Source of the DNA: Mesorhizobium sp. Z1-4 | GTDB taxonomy: Bacteria > Pseudomonadota > Alphaproteobacteria > Rhizobiales > Rhizobiaceae | Length of the DNA stretch: 64,000 nt | NCBI RefSeq assembly: GCF_004000235.1 | Contig: NZ_RCIO01000002.1 | Coordinates: forward strand, 846,803-910,802 | Direction: 5' to 3' | Shown here: one piece after another, positions 37,405 through 45,986 of the stretch | Layout: each line of letters begins with the position of its first letter | Position numbering within the stretch: position 1 is the first letter of the stretch | The notes under the pieces: generated by a model | Database searches by the model: none | Told to the model about the DNA's origin: nothing | The model's input: only the letters and a program-made list of their open reading frames with translations | Made by a program: the position numbers and the translations under genes

Positions 37405-38553
37405 CTATTGGAGGGTGGCCCAGAAGCGGCCGCTATAGTCGATGGGCAGGAAACGGTCGTGCAGGAGCCTGAAGTTCGCTTCCGGGTCGATATCGGCGAA
37501 CAGCTCGGGATGGAACCACTTGGCGAAGGCCTGCATGGCAACGAAGTGATAGGGGCTGTTGTAGAACTGGTGGTAGACGGAGTGGAACCGCTTGTTCCTC
37601 ACGGCAGACAGTTCCGGCCAGCCGTTGCGGTCTGCGAGCGCAGCCAGCCGCTTCTGGATGTCGGCGTCGTCGGCTTCGTAACCAAACAGGACCGCCTGGG
37701 TTGCGGGCCGTGCCTCGGCCCAGTTGGCGCCAGTTCCGATGATGACGTCCGGGTCGTCGGCGAAGATCGCCTCCGGGTTCACGGCGCCGCCGTATCCCGG
37801 GAACTTCCGCGTTCCCCAGTTGATGCCGCCCGCGAGATCGACCAGCCGGCCGAGATTGGCGCCGCCGAAGGTGCGGCAGCATGCTCCTGGATCGTACCCG
37901 GCAGCGGTTTCGATAAAGACCAGAGGCTTGTCTTCGTCCGCCACGCCCGCCAGGCGCCCGGTGATCACGCTCATCTGCTGCGTGTAGAAATCGATGAACT
38001 CCGCCGCTTCGTCGCGGCGGTCCAGAACCTTGCCGAGCAGCATGAGGCTTGGAATGGCGTTTTCGGTAGGGTTTTGACGAAAGTCGATGAATACCGCGGG
38101 GATGCCGGCTTTCTCGAGCTTTTCGAGAATACCGCTCTCCTGGGCCTTGAGCAGGTCGCCGAGGTTCATCACGATCAGCTCGGTATCGAGCGCGATCAGC
38201 TTTTCGAGGCTGTACTCGGCATCGTAGGGGTTGCCGAGGCTGGCAATGTCGCGCGCCGCCGGGAAAAGCGCCTCATATTTGCGCCAGGCATCGGGATCGT
38301 AGTTGATCAAATCGTCTTTCCAGCCGACGACACGCTGGAACGGATTATCGCGGTCAAGCGGGGCAATCGAATAAAGCATCCGGCCTTCGCCCAGAACGAT
38401 GCGGGAGGGGTCGGATTCGAGCTCGACGGTTCGGCCGGCGATGTCCGTTACGGTAATCTTATCGGCATTGGCCGGGGAGGAAGACAGTGCCAAAGCCAGC
38501 ATGGTGGTGGAAAGCGCAGCGCATGCGCCGCGCAGGAATTCTGCGGGTCTCAT
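37405..38553 (-). CDS. ABC transporter substrate-binding protein, iron-chelate/heme type
   Basis: A 382-residue periplasmic protein. The signal peptide covers FLRGACAALSTTMLALALSSSPANA. The mature part has two lobes of the TroA/BtuF-like fold: ITVTDIAGRTVELESDPSRIVLGEGRMLYSIAPL in lobe 1 and GACCRTFGGANLGRLVDLAGGINWG with DVIIGTGANWAEA in lobe 2. It captures the ligand for the neighbouring permease. AGGAGAAGTA directly before the ATG at 38553 is a strong ribosome site. The ligand (siderophore, heme or other) cannot be read from sequence. Confidence 0.92.
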   Translation of the reverse strand: MRPAEFLRGACAALSTTMLALALSSSPANADKITVTDIAGRTVELESDPSRIVLGEGRMLYSIAPLDRDNPFQRVVGWKDDLINYDPDAWRKYEALFPAARDIASLGNPYDAEYSLEKLIALDTELIVMNLGDLLKAQESGILEKLEKAGIPAVFIDFRQNPTENAIPSLMLLGKVLDRRDEAAEFIDFYTQQMSVITGRLAGVADEDKPLVFIETAAGYDPGACCRTFGGANLGRLVDLAGGINWGTRKFPGYGGAVNPEAIFADDPDVIIGTGANWAEARPATQAVLFGYEADDADIQKRLAALADRNGWPELSAVRNKRFHSVYHQFYNSPYHFVAMQAFAKWFHPELFADIDPEANFRLLHDRFLPIDYSGRFWATLQ

Positions 38554-38621
38554 TACTTCTCCTGACGCAGGTTCAAGGTCTCGGGGGAAAGCGCTGGCGG
38601 CTGCTGGCAGCGGCAAAAGAT

Positions 38622-38642
38622 ATTATATGACTAAGTTAGTCA
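38622..38642 (-). promoter_or_regulatory. IRO-type (RirA-like) operator with -10 box for the iron ABC operon
   Basis: TGACTAAGTTAGTCA at 38628-38642 is a perfect inverted repeat with TGA-N9-TCA, the iron-responsive operator form bound by RirA in Rhizobiales. A TATAAT -10 box lies directly next to it (38622-38627, minus strand). The site is about 75 bases upstream of the binding-protein start, so binding would block transcription when iron is sufficient. Confidence 0.75.
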
Positions 38643-38747
38643 AGTTTTATTCGAGAGGCGGGCATTCGTTCGCGCGCGCACGCATTCCGGCGTTTGGAGA
38701 ACGCCGAAAAACGGGGCGTGTCTGGAAGCGGATTGACTGCCTGGCGC

Positions 38748-39077
38748 TTAAGCCGCGGCCTCGGCCGCGCATTTGCTGCACAGCGGTGTCTGCGGCAGAA
38801 GGTCGAGGCGCTCCTCCTCGATCGGCTGGCCGCATTTCACGCAGGTGCCGTAAGTGCCGGCCTTGATGCGGTCGAGCGCGGCGCGGATCGCCTTGTATTC
38901 GGCCAGGCCGCTGGCGCCGAGACTTTCCAGAACCTCATCGTCCTCTTGCTCAATCGCGTTTTCCTCCCAATCGGGATTGGGGGCGTCGTCGAGCAGGTCC
39001 TCGATGTTCCTGAGCCGCTCGTCGAGTTCGGAAAGGCGGGTCAGAAGCTGCTTCTTGCGGGCCTTGAGGTCTGTCAT
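38748..39077 (-). CDS. DksA/TraR-like C4 zinc-finger protein
   Basis: A 109-residue protein: an N-terminal coiled-coil helix (LKARKKQLLTRLSELDERLRNIEDLLDDAPN), the acidic stretch EENAIEQEDDEVLESLGASGLAEYKAIRAALDRIKAG, then CVKCGQPIEEERLDLLPQTPLCSKCAAE with two CxxC pairs. DksA relatives bind the RNA polymerase secondary channel and modulate stringent-type transcription. It is shorter than DksA, like TraR/YbiI-type proteins. It is divergent from the iron operon control region but transcribed on the same strand. Confidence 0.88.
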   Translation of the reverse strand: MTDLKARKKQLLTRLSELDERLRNIEDLLDDAPNPDWEENAIEQEDDEVLESLGASGLAEYKAIRAALDRIKAGTYGTCVKCGQPIEEERLDLLPQTPLCSKCAAEAAA

Positions 39078-39188
39078 GTCAAATTCCCTGTTGCTCTCTC
39101 AAGCACTAGCGCAGCATCGTCTGCTTCAAATTGATGCCGGTCAATGCGCGACCCGGTTGTGCGTTCTTTCCAGCGAGGCATCAAAGGG

Positions 39189-39788
39189 TCAGCGGTGCGG
39201 CGACAGACCGGCGACAACGGCATCCAGAACCTGCATCTGATCCTCAACCGGCGCACCCTCGGCGATCGCCAGCGTAGCACGGTCGTACATCGCGCCCAGC
39301 AGCCCGGTGAGCGCGTCGAGCGGTAGCGGCGCAATGGCGCCGGCCCGAATAGCGGCGGCCAGCCCCTCGCGCAAAGTGCGGTTGCCGTGGCGTCCGTCTA
39401 TCTCGTCCATCACGGTTCGTCCGAGTACGGCCGGGCCGTCCAGAAGCAGCAGGCGCGTCCGGCCCGGTTCACGCATGGCTTCGACATAAGCGCGGCCGCC
39501 CGCGCTCAGGGCGGATGCCAGATCGGCGGCTTTGGACGGTGCCGCCCGTTCGATCCCGGCAGCGACGACCTCCGCCTCCTGCTCGACCACGGCCCGGAAC
39601 AACGCCTCCTTGTCGGCAAAATGGTGATAGAGCGCGCCGCGCGTGACGCCCGCTGCGCCGACAATCTCCGGCGTGCCGGTGGCGGCGTATCCCTTGTCGA
39701 CAAACAATGCGCGTGCAGCGGCAATGAGTGCAGCGCGTGTGGCGTCCGTACGGTCGCGGTTCGAACGTCTCGCAGAATCCTGTTGCAT
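39189..39788 (-). CDS. TetR-family transcriptional repressor
   Basis: A 199-residue regulator. The N-terminal helix-turn-helix is AALIAAARALFVDKGYAATGTPEIVGAAGVTRGALYHHFADKEALFRAVV, and the rest is the ligand-binding C-terminal domain. The ATG at 39788 abuts the first of two operators, so the repressor gene has no room for a ribosome-binding site distinct from the operator. It is divergent from the VOC gene and both share the operator region. Confidence 0.92.
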   Translation of the reverse strand: MQQDSARRSNRDRTDATRAALIAAARALFVDKGYAATGTPEIVGAAGVTRGALYHHFADKEALFRAVVEQEAEVVAAGIERAAPSKAADLASALSAGGRAYVEAMREPGRTRLLLLDGPAVLGRTVMDEIDGRHGNRTLREGLAAAIRAGAIAPLPLDALTGLLGAMYDRATLAIAEGAPVEDQMQVLDAVVAGLSPHR

Positions 39789-39833
39789 ACATACAGCCTG
39801 TATGTTATTTCAACCTACATACAGCCTGTATGT
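39789..39833. promoter_or_regulatory. Twin TetR operators
   Basis: Two identical 17-bp palindromes ACATACAGCCTGTATGT lie at 39789-39805 and 39817-39833, 28 bases apart centre to centre, between the TetR gene and the VOC gene. Their perfect symmetry and position mark them as the binding sites of this TetR protein. Confidence 0.85.
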
Positions 39834-39856
39834 AACCGAGAACGGAGCCAAGCGCA

Positions 39857-40285
39857 ATGAAATCGACCAACTACTATCCCGTGCTGTTGACCGGCGACGT
39901 GGCCGCAACCGCGGCCTTCTACATCGAGCATTTCCAGTTTCAGGCGATGTTCGACAGCGACTGGTACGTGCATCTGCAGTCAACCGAGAACCAGAGGGTC
40001 AATCTCGCCATCCTGCAGGGCGATCACGATACGATCCCCCAGGAAGGCCGGGGCCGGACGTCCGGACTGATCATCAATTTCGAAGTCGAGGACGTCGATA
40101 GCGTGCATGACCGGTTGGCGGCAGCGGGGCTGCCGATCCTGCTTTCTCTGCGCGACGAGGCCTTCGGCCAGCGCCATTTCATTACCCGCGACCCCAACGG
40201 CGTTTTAATCGACATCATCAAGCCGATCCCGCCGAGCGAAGAGTTTCTCGCGCAGTATGCGCCGGATGCGGTGCCCGCCGACTAG
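39857..40285 (+). CDS. VOC-superfamily (glyoxalase/bleomycin-resistance-like) protein
   Basis: A 142-residue single VOC domain: [94 protein letters not shown] proteins bind a metal and often open or isomerise small molecules or bind antibiotics. It is the probable target of the divergent TetR repressor through the two palindromes. The ATG is 23 bases beyond the second operator. The specific substrate is unknown. Confidence 0.9.
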   Translation: MKSTNYYPVLLTGDVAATAAFYIEHFQFQAMFDSDWYVHLQSTENQRVNLAILQGDHDTIPQEGRGRTSGLIINFEVEDVDSVHDRLAAAGLPILLSLRDEAFGQRHFITRDPNGVLIDIIKPIPPSEEFLAQYAPDAVPAD

Positions 40286-40297
40286 GCAGGAGCGCGA

Positions 40298-40324
40298 GGT
40301 CGGGCGGACGAGTTTCGCCCGGCC
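40298..40324. terminator. Hairpin between convergent VOC and hypothetical genes
   Basis: A 9-bp stem GGTCGGGCG / CGCCCGGCC (one G-T pair) has a nine-base loop. No good T tract follows on the plus strand, so the call is weak. Confidence 0.4.
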
Positions 40325-41011
40325 TTACTCCTTCAGGAACCTGAAATGTCTGATCGCCGCGCCGCCGCGCGTGCCTGGAAAGTCGTTTGCGGAGGGCAGT
40401 TCCTGCATGGCGGCAACCACATTGGCGATCGATACGACGCCGTGCAGTCCCTGGGGATCGAGCACTCCGACGATCCGCAGATACATGAGCCCGAGATTCG
40501 GGTCCTTGTAGCGGCCAATGACTTCCACGCCTTCCAGGTCACCGACCTTGGTCTTGCGCACAATGTCGCGCACACTTTCGGTATAGGACGCAGTGGCGCG
40601 GCCGAAAACGTCGTTCGCCAAAAGACCGGCGAGCGCGTTGAGCCTTTCCTCAGCGCTACCCCGGGCGATCGTCATGCGAACGAACTGGATATTCTCTATC
40701 AGTTTGCGGTCTTCGGTGGCGAAACTCAGCTTGAGGAACGGCCCGTCCGGACCCTCGGGCACATAGTCGACAAGCTCAAGCACATCGTCGGCCAAAGGCA
40801 CCAATATCGAGAATGGCGCCGGCACATCGACACCGTGCGTGGCAGCGAAGTCGGCATCGACCTTGAGCGTGGTACCGACGACCAGCCCTTCCACCGACAG
40901 GAGGTTGAATTTAACCGAACCTTCGGCGGTGACCTGCTGGGCGGCGGCCGGCGCGCAAAGCCCGGTTGCGAAAACGAGCGCTGCGAGCGCATGCCTGAAC
41001 CTACGATCCAT
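40325..41011 (-). CDS. Exported protein of unknown function
   Basis: A 228-residue protein that I do not recognise. Residues 1-25 form a signal peptide (HALAALVFATGLCAPAAAQ). The rest alternates strands and helices: SVKFNLLSVEGLVVGTTLKVDADF, a region ending ENIQFVRMTIARG, a helical stretch with VRDIVRKTKVGDLEGVEVIGRYKDPNLGLMYLRIVGVLDPQGLHGVVSIANVV. There is no cysteine in the mature part and no enzyme motif. It is likely periplasmic. It is convergent with the VOC gene and divergent from YjbQ. Confidence 0.7.
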   Translation of the reverse strand: MDRRFRHALAALVFATGLCAPAAAQQVTAEGSVKFNLLSVEGLVVGTTLKVDADFAATHGVDVPAPFSILVPLADDVLELVDYVPEGPDGPFLKLSFATEDRKLIENIQFVRMTIARGSAEERLNALAGLLANDVFGRATASYTESVRDIVRKTKVGDLEGVEVIGRYKDPNLGLMYLRIVGVLDPQGLHGVVSIANVVAAMQELPSANDFPGTRGGAAIRHFRFLKE

Positions 41012-41116
41012 TGTTGAGCCCTGCTGACAATGTTCGTGGCTACAGGATGCACCGCAATTGCGCGGATGCCAAGCGCGAGGCCCTTGCGCGCGCCGGCGCT
41101 GCTTCTATCGTGAGGC

Positions 41117-41539
41117 ATGGCACAGACGCGGCTGACGATAGAGACGAGCGGCCAGGGGCTCTATGAGTTCACCGGCAGGGCGGCGGATTTCGTGCGCGGT
41201 GCCAAGCAGAACGAAGGTCTGCTGACCCTGTTCGTGCGCCACACTTCCTGCTCGCTGGTCATCCAGGAAAATGCCGATCCTGACGTGCGGCGCGACCTGG
41301 ATGTCTTTTTCCGCAGGCTGGTGCCGCCGTCGGACGACCCGTCCATGTCATGGGTGGTCCACACGCAGGAAGGGCCGGACGACATGCCGGCTCACATCAA
41401 GGCGGCGCTCAGCGCGGTGTCGCTGTCGATCCCGGTGAATGACGGCAGGCTGATGCTGGGCACATGGCAAGGCATTTATCTGTTCGAGCACCGGGACCGG
41501 CCGCACCGGCGCGAGGTGGTGCTGCATTTGGGGTCATAA
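41117..41539 (+). CDS. yjbQ: YjbQ family protein (secondary thiamine-phosphate synthase-like)
   Basis: A 140-residue protein of the YjbQ/UPF0047 family, with GLLTLFVRHTSCSLVIQENADPDVRRDLDVFF, the metal-site His and Asp-rich patch, and GTWQGIYLFEHRDRPHRREVVLHLG. E. coli YjbQ has weak thiamine-phosphate synthase activity, and the true role is unsettled. The start matches the family N terminus. The gene is monocistronic by spacing. Confidence 0.93.
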   Translation: MAQTRLTIETSGQGLYEFTGRAADFVRGAKQNEGLLTLFVRHTSCSLVIQENADPDVRRDLDVFFRRLVPPSDDPSMSWVVHTQEGPDDMPAHIKAALSAVSLSIPVNDGRLMLGTWQGIYLFEHRDRPHRREVVLHLGS

Positions 41540-41600
41540 TGCGGCGGTGCTGTAGCGGTGAAATATGAGAGCGCACGAAAAAACCAGCATATTGAACGTG

Positions 41601-41629
41601 TTGACAGAGATTTCGCGGGGTTTGAAAAT
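41601..41629 (+). promoter_or_regulatory. Candidate promoter upstream of the metalloprotease gene
   Basis: TTGACA, 17-base spacer, GAAAAT lies about 140 bases before the metalloprotease start. The -35 is a perfect match and the -10 is weak. Confidence 0.4.
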
Positions 41630-41770
41630 CGCCGCATTCACGCCCACACTCATATGCGCCGCAATCTCCGGTGCCGGAAGGTGAGCGATGGATTGGGCGA
41701 CGGCGGCGGGCGCTGCCGTTCCGGTTTGGGCAACGAGGCTTTGGGTGGGCTTTCGATGACAGGATATATG

Positions 41771-43567
41771 ATGCGCGGGCTGGCCTGCGCGGCGGCGTTG
41801 TTTGCCGGGCTGGCCGGTAGCGCGCAAGCGCAGGAGACGGTCGACCTCTTCACCGAGGAACCGTCGGAAACAGCGCGCGGGCGCGGGCTGTTCGATCCCG
41901 TTCCCGGCATCAGCAGCGACATCATGGGGGACGTCTCCTACTTCTCACTGTCTCCCGATGCCGGACGCAACATGCGCGACGGCAGCCGTGGCGGACGCCG
42001 GCTGAGGATTGCGTTGCCCGAAGGCGACACCGCCACATGCAGCTTCCCGCCCGAGCCCGACGCAGTCGGTGACGACCAGCCCAAGCTGCTCTCGGGTACC
42101 GTGGCGGGCGCCCAGGACGCAGGCCGCTGCGACCTTGTTCTGCAAGGCAACGGTGTGGTGGGCGATCTCGACACGCCATCCGGACGATACCGCATCATAC
42201 CGGTGGGCGATGGCGATCACGCCGTCGTACGCATCAGGACCGAAGGCTTCGAGGAAGAAGGCGAGCCGCGGCGGGTGCCCGACGCGGCACGCGACGAGAG
42301 CCAGCGCGATGCCCGATTTCTAGGCCAGATGTGCGACCGGCGGGTGAACGCATCGCTGCCGCCGCGGACATTCGGGCCGCTGCGGGTGATGATACTCTAT
42401 ACGCCGGCTGCAAAGGCGCATTCGGCCAATATCGATGCCGACATACGGCTGATGATGGCAGGCCTGCGCCGGGCCTATTCGGCGAAATCCACCGGCGGCA
42501 ATTTTTCGGTTCTCGTGGAACTGGCACATGCGCAGATGGTGGACTACCACGAGGGCGACGATATGGGCGTCGATCTCGACCGGCTCAGCGATCCCAACGA
42601 TTCCGTCTTCGGTTTCGTGCAGAGGCTGAGACAGACCTACCGGGCCGACTTCGTGCATCTGCTGACCCGTGCCAAACAAGGCGACGGGTGCGGGCTTGGC
42701 TGGCTGAACGCCGATGCGCAGCCCCGGCGCGCCGGCTGGGCATTGTCGGTGAGCGATGTCGAATGCGCAGTGAACAATTACAGCTTCATCCACGAACTCG
42801 GCCATAATCTTGGTATGGAGCATGACCGTCATGTGGTGTCGGACGCCAGCCCGGACGGCACGAATTACGGATATGTGATGGTCGATCGCGGCCTGCGCTC
42901 GGTGATGGCCTACAACAATGCCTGCTCCAAGCAGGACACCTATTGCCGGCGGCTGCCGGTGTTTTCGTCGCCGCATCTGCATGTGGACGGCATGCCGTTC
43001 GGACGCAGCTCCAGGGAGCAGCAGGGCGCATACAATATCGAGACCCTATGCCGCGCGGCGCCAATTGTAGCGGGCTACCGGAACAATTCGCCGTTCGCCT
43101 CCTACGAAGGTCACGACGTCATCGGCAGAGAAATCGCCCGCTACCAGAATATGGGGCTGCTGGGCTGTTCGGAAGCCTGTGCCGGCAATCCCGATTGTGC
43201 GGCATTCACCTTCGACAAGTGGAACGCCTGGTGTTTTTTGAAAGGCAGCGTGGACGAGCTCAGGATCGAACCCAAGGCGATATCCGGCGTGGGCGCTTAC
43301 TGGAGCGAACCGACACGCTCCTCAGCCCCTGTCGAGATCGTGCGCTACCGCGGAAAAGCCTTCCCTGGACGGGGCTACGACACCCACCGTGCGACCAGCA
43401 TGGAACAGTGCGAGCAGATATGCCAGGGCGACGGCCACTGCATGGGCTTTACGTTCCATAAGGCAGACAACCGATGCGAAGCATATGCGAGCCTCGGCAC
43501 CTATACGGGCCGCAACGGCGCGGACAGCGGCGTCAAGGTTCAGCGCGCGCTGGCCGGCGATCAGTAG
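41771..43567 (+). CDS. Secreted reprolysin-like zinc metalloprotease with two PAN domains
   Basis: A 598-residue protein. The signal peptide is GLACAAALFAGLAGSAQA. Around residues 203-420 is a metzincin domain with HELGHNLGMEHD (His341, Glu342, His345, His351, third ligand His) and the met-turn SVMAY. Two Cys-rich PAN/Apple modules follow, YQNMGLLGCSEACAGNPDCAAFTFDKWNAWCFLKG and MEQCEQICQGDGHCMGFTFHKADNRCEAYAS, which bind carbohydrate or protein. AGGA six bases before the ATG at 41771 favours this start, with ATGs at 41756 and 41768 as alternatives. It is probably an extracellular degradative or virulence-type protease. Confidence 0.88.
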   Translation: MRGLACAAALFAGLAGSAQAQETVDLFTEEPSETARGRGLFDPVPGISSDIMGDVSYFSLSPDAGRNMRDGSRGGRRLRIALPEGDTATCSFPPEPDAVGDDQPKLLSGTVAGAQDAGRCDLVLQGNGVVGDLDTPSGRYRIIPVGDGDHAVVRIRTEGFEEEGEPRRVPDAARDESQRDARFLGQMCDRRVNASLPPRTFGPLRVMILYTPAAKAHSANIDADIRLMMAGLRRAYSAKSTGGNFSVLVELAHAQMVDYHEGDDMGVDLDRLSDPNDSVFGFVQRLRQTYRADFVHLLTRAKQGDGCGLGWLNADAQPRRAGWALSVSDVECAVNNYSFIHELGHNLGMEHDRHVVSDASPDGTNYGYVMVDRGLRSVMAYNNACSKQDTYCRRLPVFSSPHLHVDGMPFGRSSREQQGAYNIETLCRAAPIVAGYRNNSPFASYEGHDVIGREIARYQNMGLLGCSEACAGNPDCAAFTFDKWNAWCFLKGSVDELRIEPKAISGVGAYWSEPTRSSAPVEIVRYRGKAFPGRGYDTHRATSMEQCEQICQGDGHCMGFTFHKADNRCEAYASLGTYTGRNGADSGVKVQRALAGDQ

Positions 43568-43597
43568 GTCTGATTGGAGCGGGAGGCGCGGGCCGCC

Positions 43598-44368
43598 ATG
43601 CCCTTTGAATATATCAGCGTCGAAGACGCCATCGCGCGCGATGGCCTGCGCATGGTCGTCGTGGGCGACATTCCGAGCCCTTGGGGCGAAGCCGCCAAGG
43701 GAATATTGCATGTCAAAGGCATCGAATGGTCGGCCGTCCGGCTGGTGTATGACAGCGATGAGCTGAAGCGCTGGGCAGGACAACGCAGCGGCCCCGTTGC
43801 GGTCTACAATGGCGAACCGCCGCGCAGCGGCTGGTCGGAAATACTGACGCTGGCTGAGCGGCTGGCACCGCAGCCGGCGCTGGTGCCGGACGATGCCGAG
43901 CAGCGCATCGCCGTTTTCGGTATAGCGCAGGAGCTCTGCGGAGAGGGCGGCCTTGGCTGGTCGCGGCGGCTCGACCTGATCGATGCGCGGTTTGCGGGCC
44001 GCGGTGGTTTCGCGGAGCCGGTGGCGAAATATCTTGCCAGAAAATACGGCTACCGTCCCGGCGTCGGCGACGATGCAAGGCGCAGGGTACGCAGCGGACT
44101 GGCCATGCTGGTCGCCCGGCTCAGGGCGCAGCGGGCGGCGGGCAGCGGCTACATTGTGGGCGACGGTCTCACTGCTGCGGACATCTATTGCGCCACCTTC
44201 GCCGGCATGTTCCAGCCGCTGGCGGAAAATGTCTGCGCGATGGAAAAGCACATGCGGGCCGCGTTCGCCACACTCGACGACGAGACTAAAGCAGTGCTCG
44301 ACCCGGTTCTGTTCGAGCATCGCGACATGATGTATGAGCGGCATCTCGAGCTGCCAATGTCACTATGA
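43598..44368 (+). CDS. Glutathione S-transferase-like protein (second)
   Basis: A 256-residue protein. Residues 1-90 are a divergent thioredoxin-like domain (LRMVVVGDIPSPWGEAAKGILHVKGI, PVAVYNGEPPRSGWSEILTLAERL), and the C-terminal helical part has GSGYIVGDGLTAADIYCATFAGMFQPL, the Asp-capped helix of GST C-terminal domains. The CPYC-like site is absent, replaced by SPWG. The ATG at 43598 is preferred to a TTG at 43574. The gene is 30 bases after the metalloprotease gene. A glutathione-dependent role is probable but unproved. Confidence 0.78.
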   Translation: MPFEYISVEDAIARDGLRMVVVGDIPSPWGEAAKGILHVKGIEWSAVRLVYDSDELKRWAGQRSGPVAVYNGEPPRSGWSEILTLAERLAPQPALVPDDAEQRIAVFGIAQELCGEGGLGWSRRLDLIDARFAGRGGFAEPVAKYLARKYGYRPGVGDDARRRVRSGLAMLVARLRAQRAAGSGYIVGDGLTAADIYCATFAGMFQPLAENVCAMEKHMRAAFATLDDETKAVLDPVLFEHRDMMYERHLELPMSL

Positions 44369-44404
44369 TCGTCGGCAGCTGCCGCCGGAGGGGGAGGAAC
44401 CACT

Positions 44405-44911
44405 GTGGCACTGGTGCTGATGGCTGGCGCGCTCGTGTGGGCGCTTTCCGAAGTTCTTGAACTGCTACAGGGCGGTTTTACACCGCTGAACAGCGGCGTT
44501 TCGGCTGTTGCCTTTGTGCTGATCGGCATCGGCGTGTGGGCGTTGTGGCGCGAGCGCGCGCAAAACCGGCTCGGGCAGGCCGGGATCGCGATGCTTTCGA
44601 TCGGAATGGTACTCTTCGCGCTTGTTGCCGTGCAGGTCATGAGTTCGGGCATTACAAGCGATGCCGAAATTGCCGATACTCCGATCTTTCTGCTGTCCGG
44701 CGGACTGGTCAGCATCGGGGCACTGCTGCTCGGCTGGTGGCTGGTCGCGGCATCGCCGTTTCCGAAATGGATTGGGGCCATTCTGGTGGCGGCGACGCTT
44801 TTCACGCTGGCAGTGGCGTTCGTGCCGGCAATCGTGGCGCTGCAGCCGGTTTCCAACCTGGTGCTGGCGGCTGTGCTTGGTCGGCTCGGCTGGCAGCTGC
44901 GGAGCAGCTAG
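44405..44911 (+). CDS. Small integral membrane protein of unknown function
   Basis: A 168-residue protein with a GTG start and GGAGG seven bases upstream. Five hydrophobic segments are visible (ALVLMAGALVWALSEVLELL, AVAFVLIGIGVWAL, GIAMLSIGMVLFALVAVQVM, IFLLSGGLVSIGALLLGWWLVA, WIGAILVAATLFTLAVAFVPAIVAL). I recognise no family. The TAG stop shares CTAG with the stop of the convergent panE gene (4-base overlap). Confidence 0.75.
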   Translation: MALVLMAGALVWALSEVLELLQGGFTPLNSGVSAVAFVLIGIGVWALWRERAQNRLGQAGIAMLSIGMVLFALVAVQVMSSGITSDAEIADTPIFLLSGGLVSIGALLLGWWLVAASPFPKWIGAILVAATLFTLAVAFVPAIVALQPVSNLVLAAVLGRLGWQLRSS

Positions 44912-45909
44912 GCGCCGATGTGCGCCAGCAGGTCCTCGCCGGTCCATCTTCGTTTCGTTCCACCCTCCGCCTCGCGGACCAGATCCACGATTGCCGCGTT
45001 AACCGGCGCGGAGCGTCCGATACTTTCGGCCAGGCGCACGACCTCGCCGTTGAGGAAGTCGATCTCGGTCGGGCGTCCGGCTGCAAAATCGTCGGCCATG
45101 GACGAACGCGCGTTGGCGTCGATCTTCTGCAGTCTCAGGCCGATCGTGTTGAAGACGAAATCGGGGGCGGAGACGAAGGCCGGGATGAACCCTGGCGACA
45201 TCGGTCCGACCCTGGCGGGCGCGATGCCGGCAGCGGCGAGCACTGCAAGCGCTTCGCGCATCGACGCAGCAAGGACACGGCGGTAAGGCCGCTCCGAGAG
45301 TTCCGCCAGCAGCGTCTTGCCCGACAGAGCATTGATGGCGTTGTTAAGGTTGAGCAGCAGCTTGCCCCAGGCGAGCGCGAGCGGTTCGTCGGTGAGAGCA
45401 AGCTCGCCGGGTGTGGCGCGCAGCGTCCGCGCCAATTCCTCAGTTATCGTGTGGCGTTCGGCTGCGAGCAGGCCAGACGTGCCTTTGTGCAGGCGCCCGT
45501 CACCCAGCCATGCGACGTTGAAACCGACCATGCCGCGCAGCACCGTGCGGCCGGGCAGGGCCTCGCGCAGAATATCGACATTGCTGATGCCGTTTTGCAG
45601 GCTGAGCACGGGCGTGCCCGCCGTCGCGTGCGCAGCAATCTGGTTCGCAGCCTCGGCTGTCGCCGTGCTTTTGACGGTAACGACCACCAGCCCGGCTTCA
45701 GCCATTGCCGAAGGCCCGGTTTCGAAAGGGACGCCGCGCAGCGCGATATCGAGGCCGTCATGGCCGGTGAGGCGCAAGCCGTTGTCGCGGATGGCGTCGC
45801 GGACAGCCGGGCGACCGATCAAGGTGACGTCGAGACCGGCATTGCGCCACAGCCCGCCGACGAAACAGCCGACCGAGCCGGCACCGAATATGGTTATGTG
45901 TGGCGCCAC
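44908..45909 (-). CDS. panE: 2-dehydropantoate 2-reductase (ketopantoate reductase)
   Basis: A 333-residue NADPH-dependent enzyme reducing ketopantoate for pantothenate and CoA synthesis. The N terminus has ITIFGAGSVGCFVGG, a Rossmann loop. Substrate-site patterns are VVTVKSTATAEAA, VLSLQNGISN and WGKLLLNLNNAINALSG, followed by the C-terminal helical domain. The start is GTG at 45909 with AGGAGG six bases upstream, and an upstream ATG in frame lacks this. It ends tail-to-tail with the membrane-protein gene. Other PanE-like paralogs exist, so the exact substrate is probable rather than certain. Confidence 0.88.
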   Translation of the reverse strand: MAPHITIFGAGSVGCFVGGLWRNAGLDVTLIGRPAVRDAIRDNGLRLTGHDGLDIALRGVPFETGPSAMAEAGLVVVTVKSTATAEAANQIAAHATAGTPVLSLQNGISNVDILREALPGRTVLRGMVGFNVAWLGDGRLHKGTSGLLAAERHTITEELARTLRATPGELALTDEPLALAWGKLLLNLNNAINALSGKTLLAELSERPYRRVLAASMREALAVLAAAGIAPARVGPMSPGFIPAFVSAPDFVFNTIGLRLQKIDANARSSMADDFAAGRPTEIDFLNGEVVRLAESIGRSAPVNAAIVDLVREAEGGTKRRWTGEDLLAHIGA

Positions 45910-45986
45910 TGTTTGCCTCCTGCAGGGACACAACTCTATATAGGTTGAACCCGGCACGGTAGCGTACCGGCGAGCGGAGGATAGTG

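Noticed and set aside
38680..38710. Hairpin CGGCGTT/AACGCCG as a terminator of the DksA-like gene
   Set aside because: The T tract would lie on the wrong side for the minus-strand transcript, so termination is not supported.
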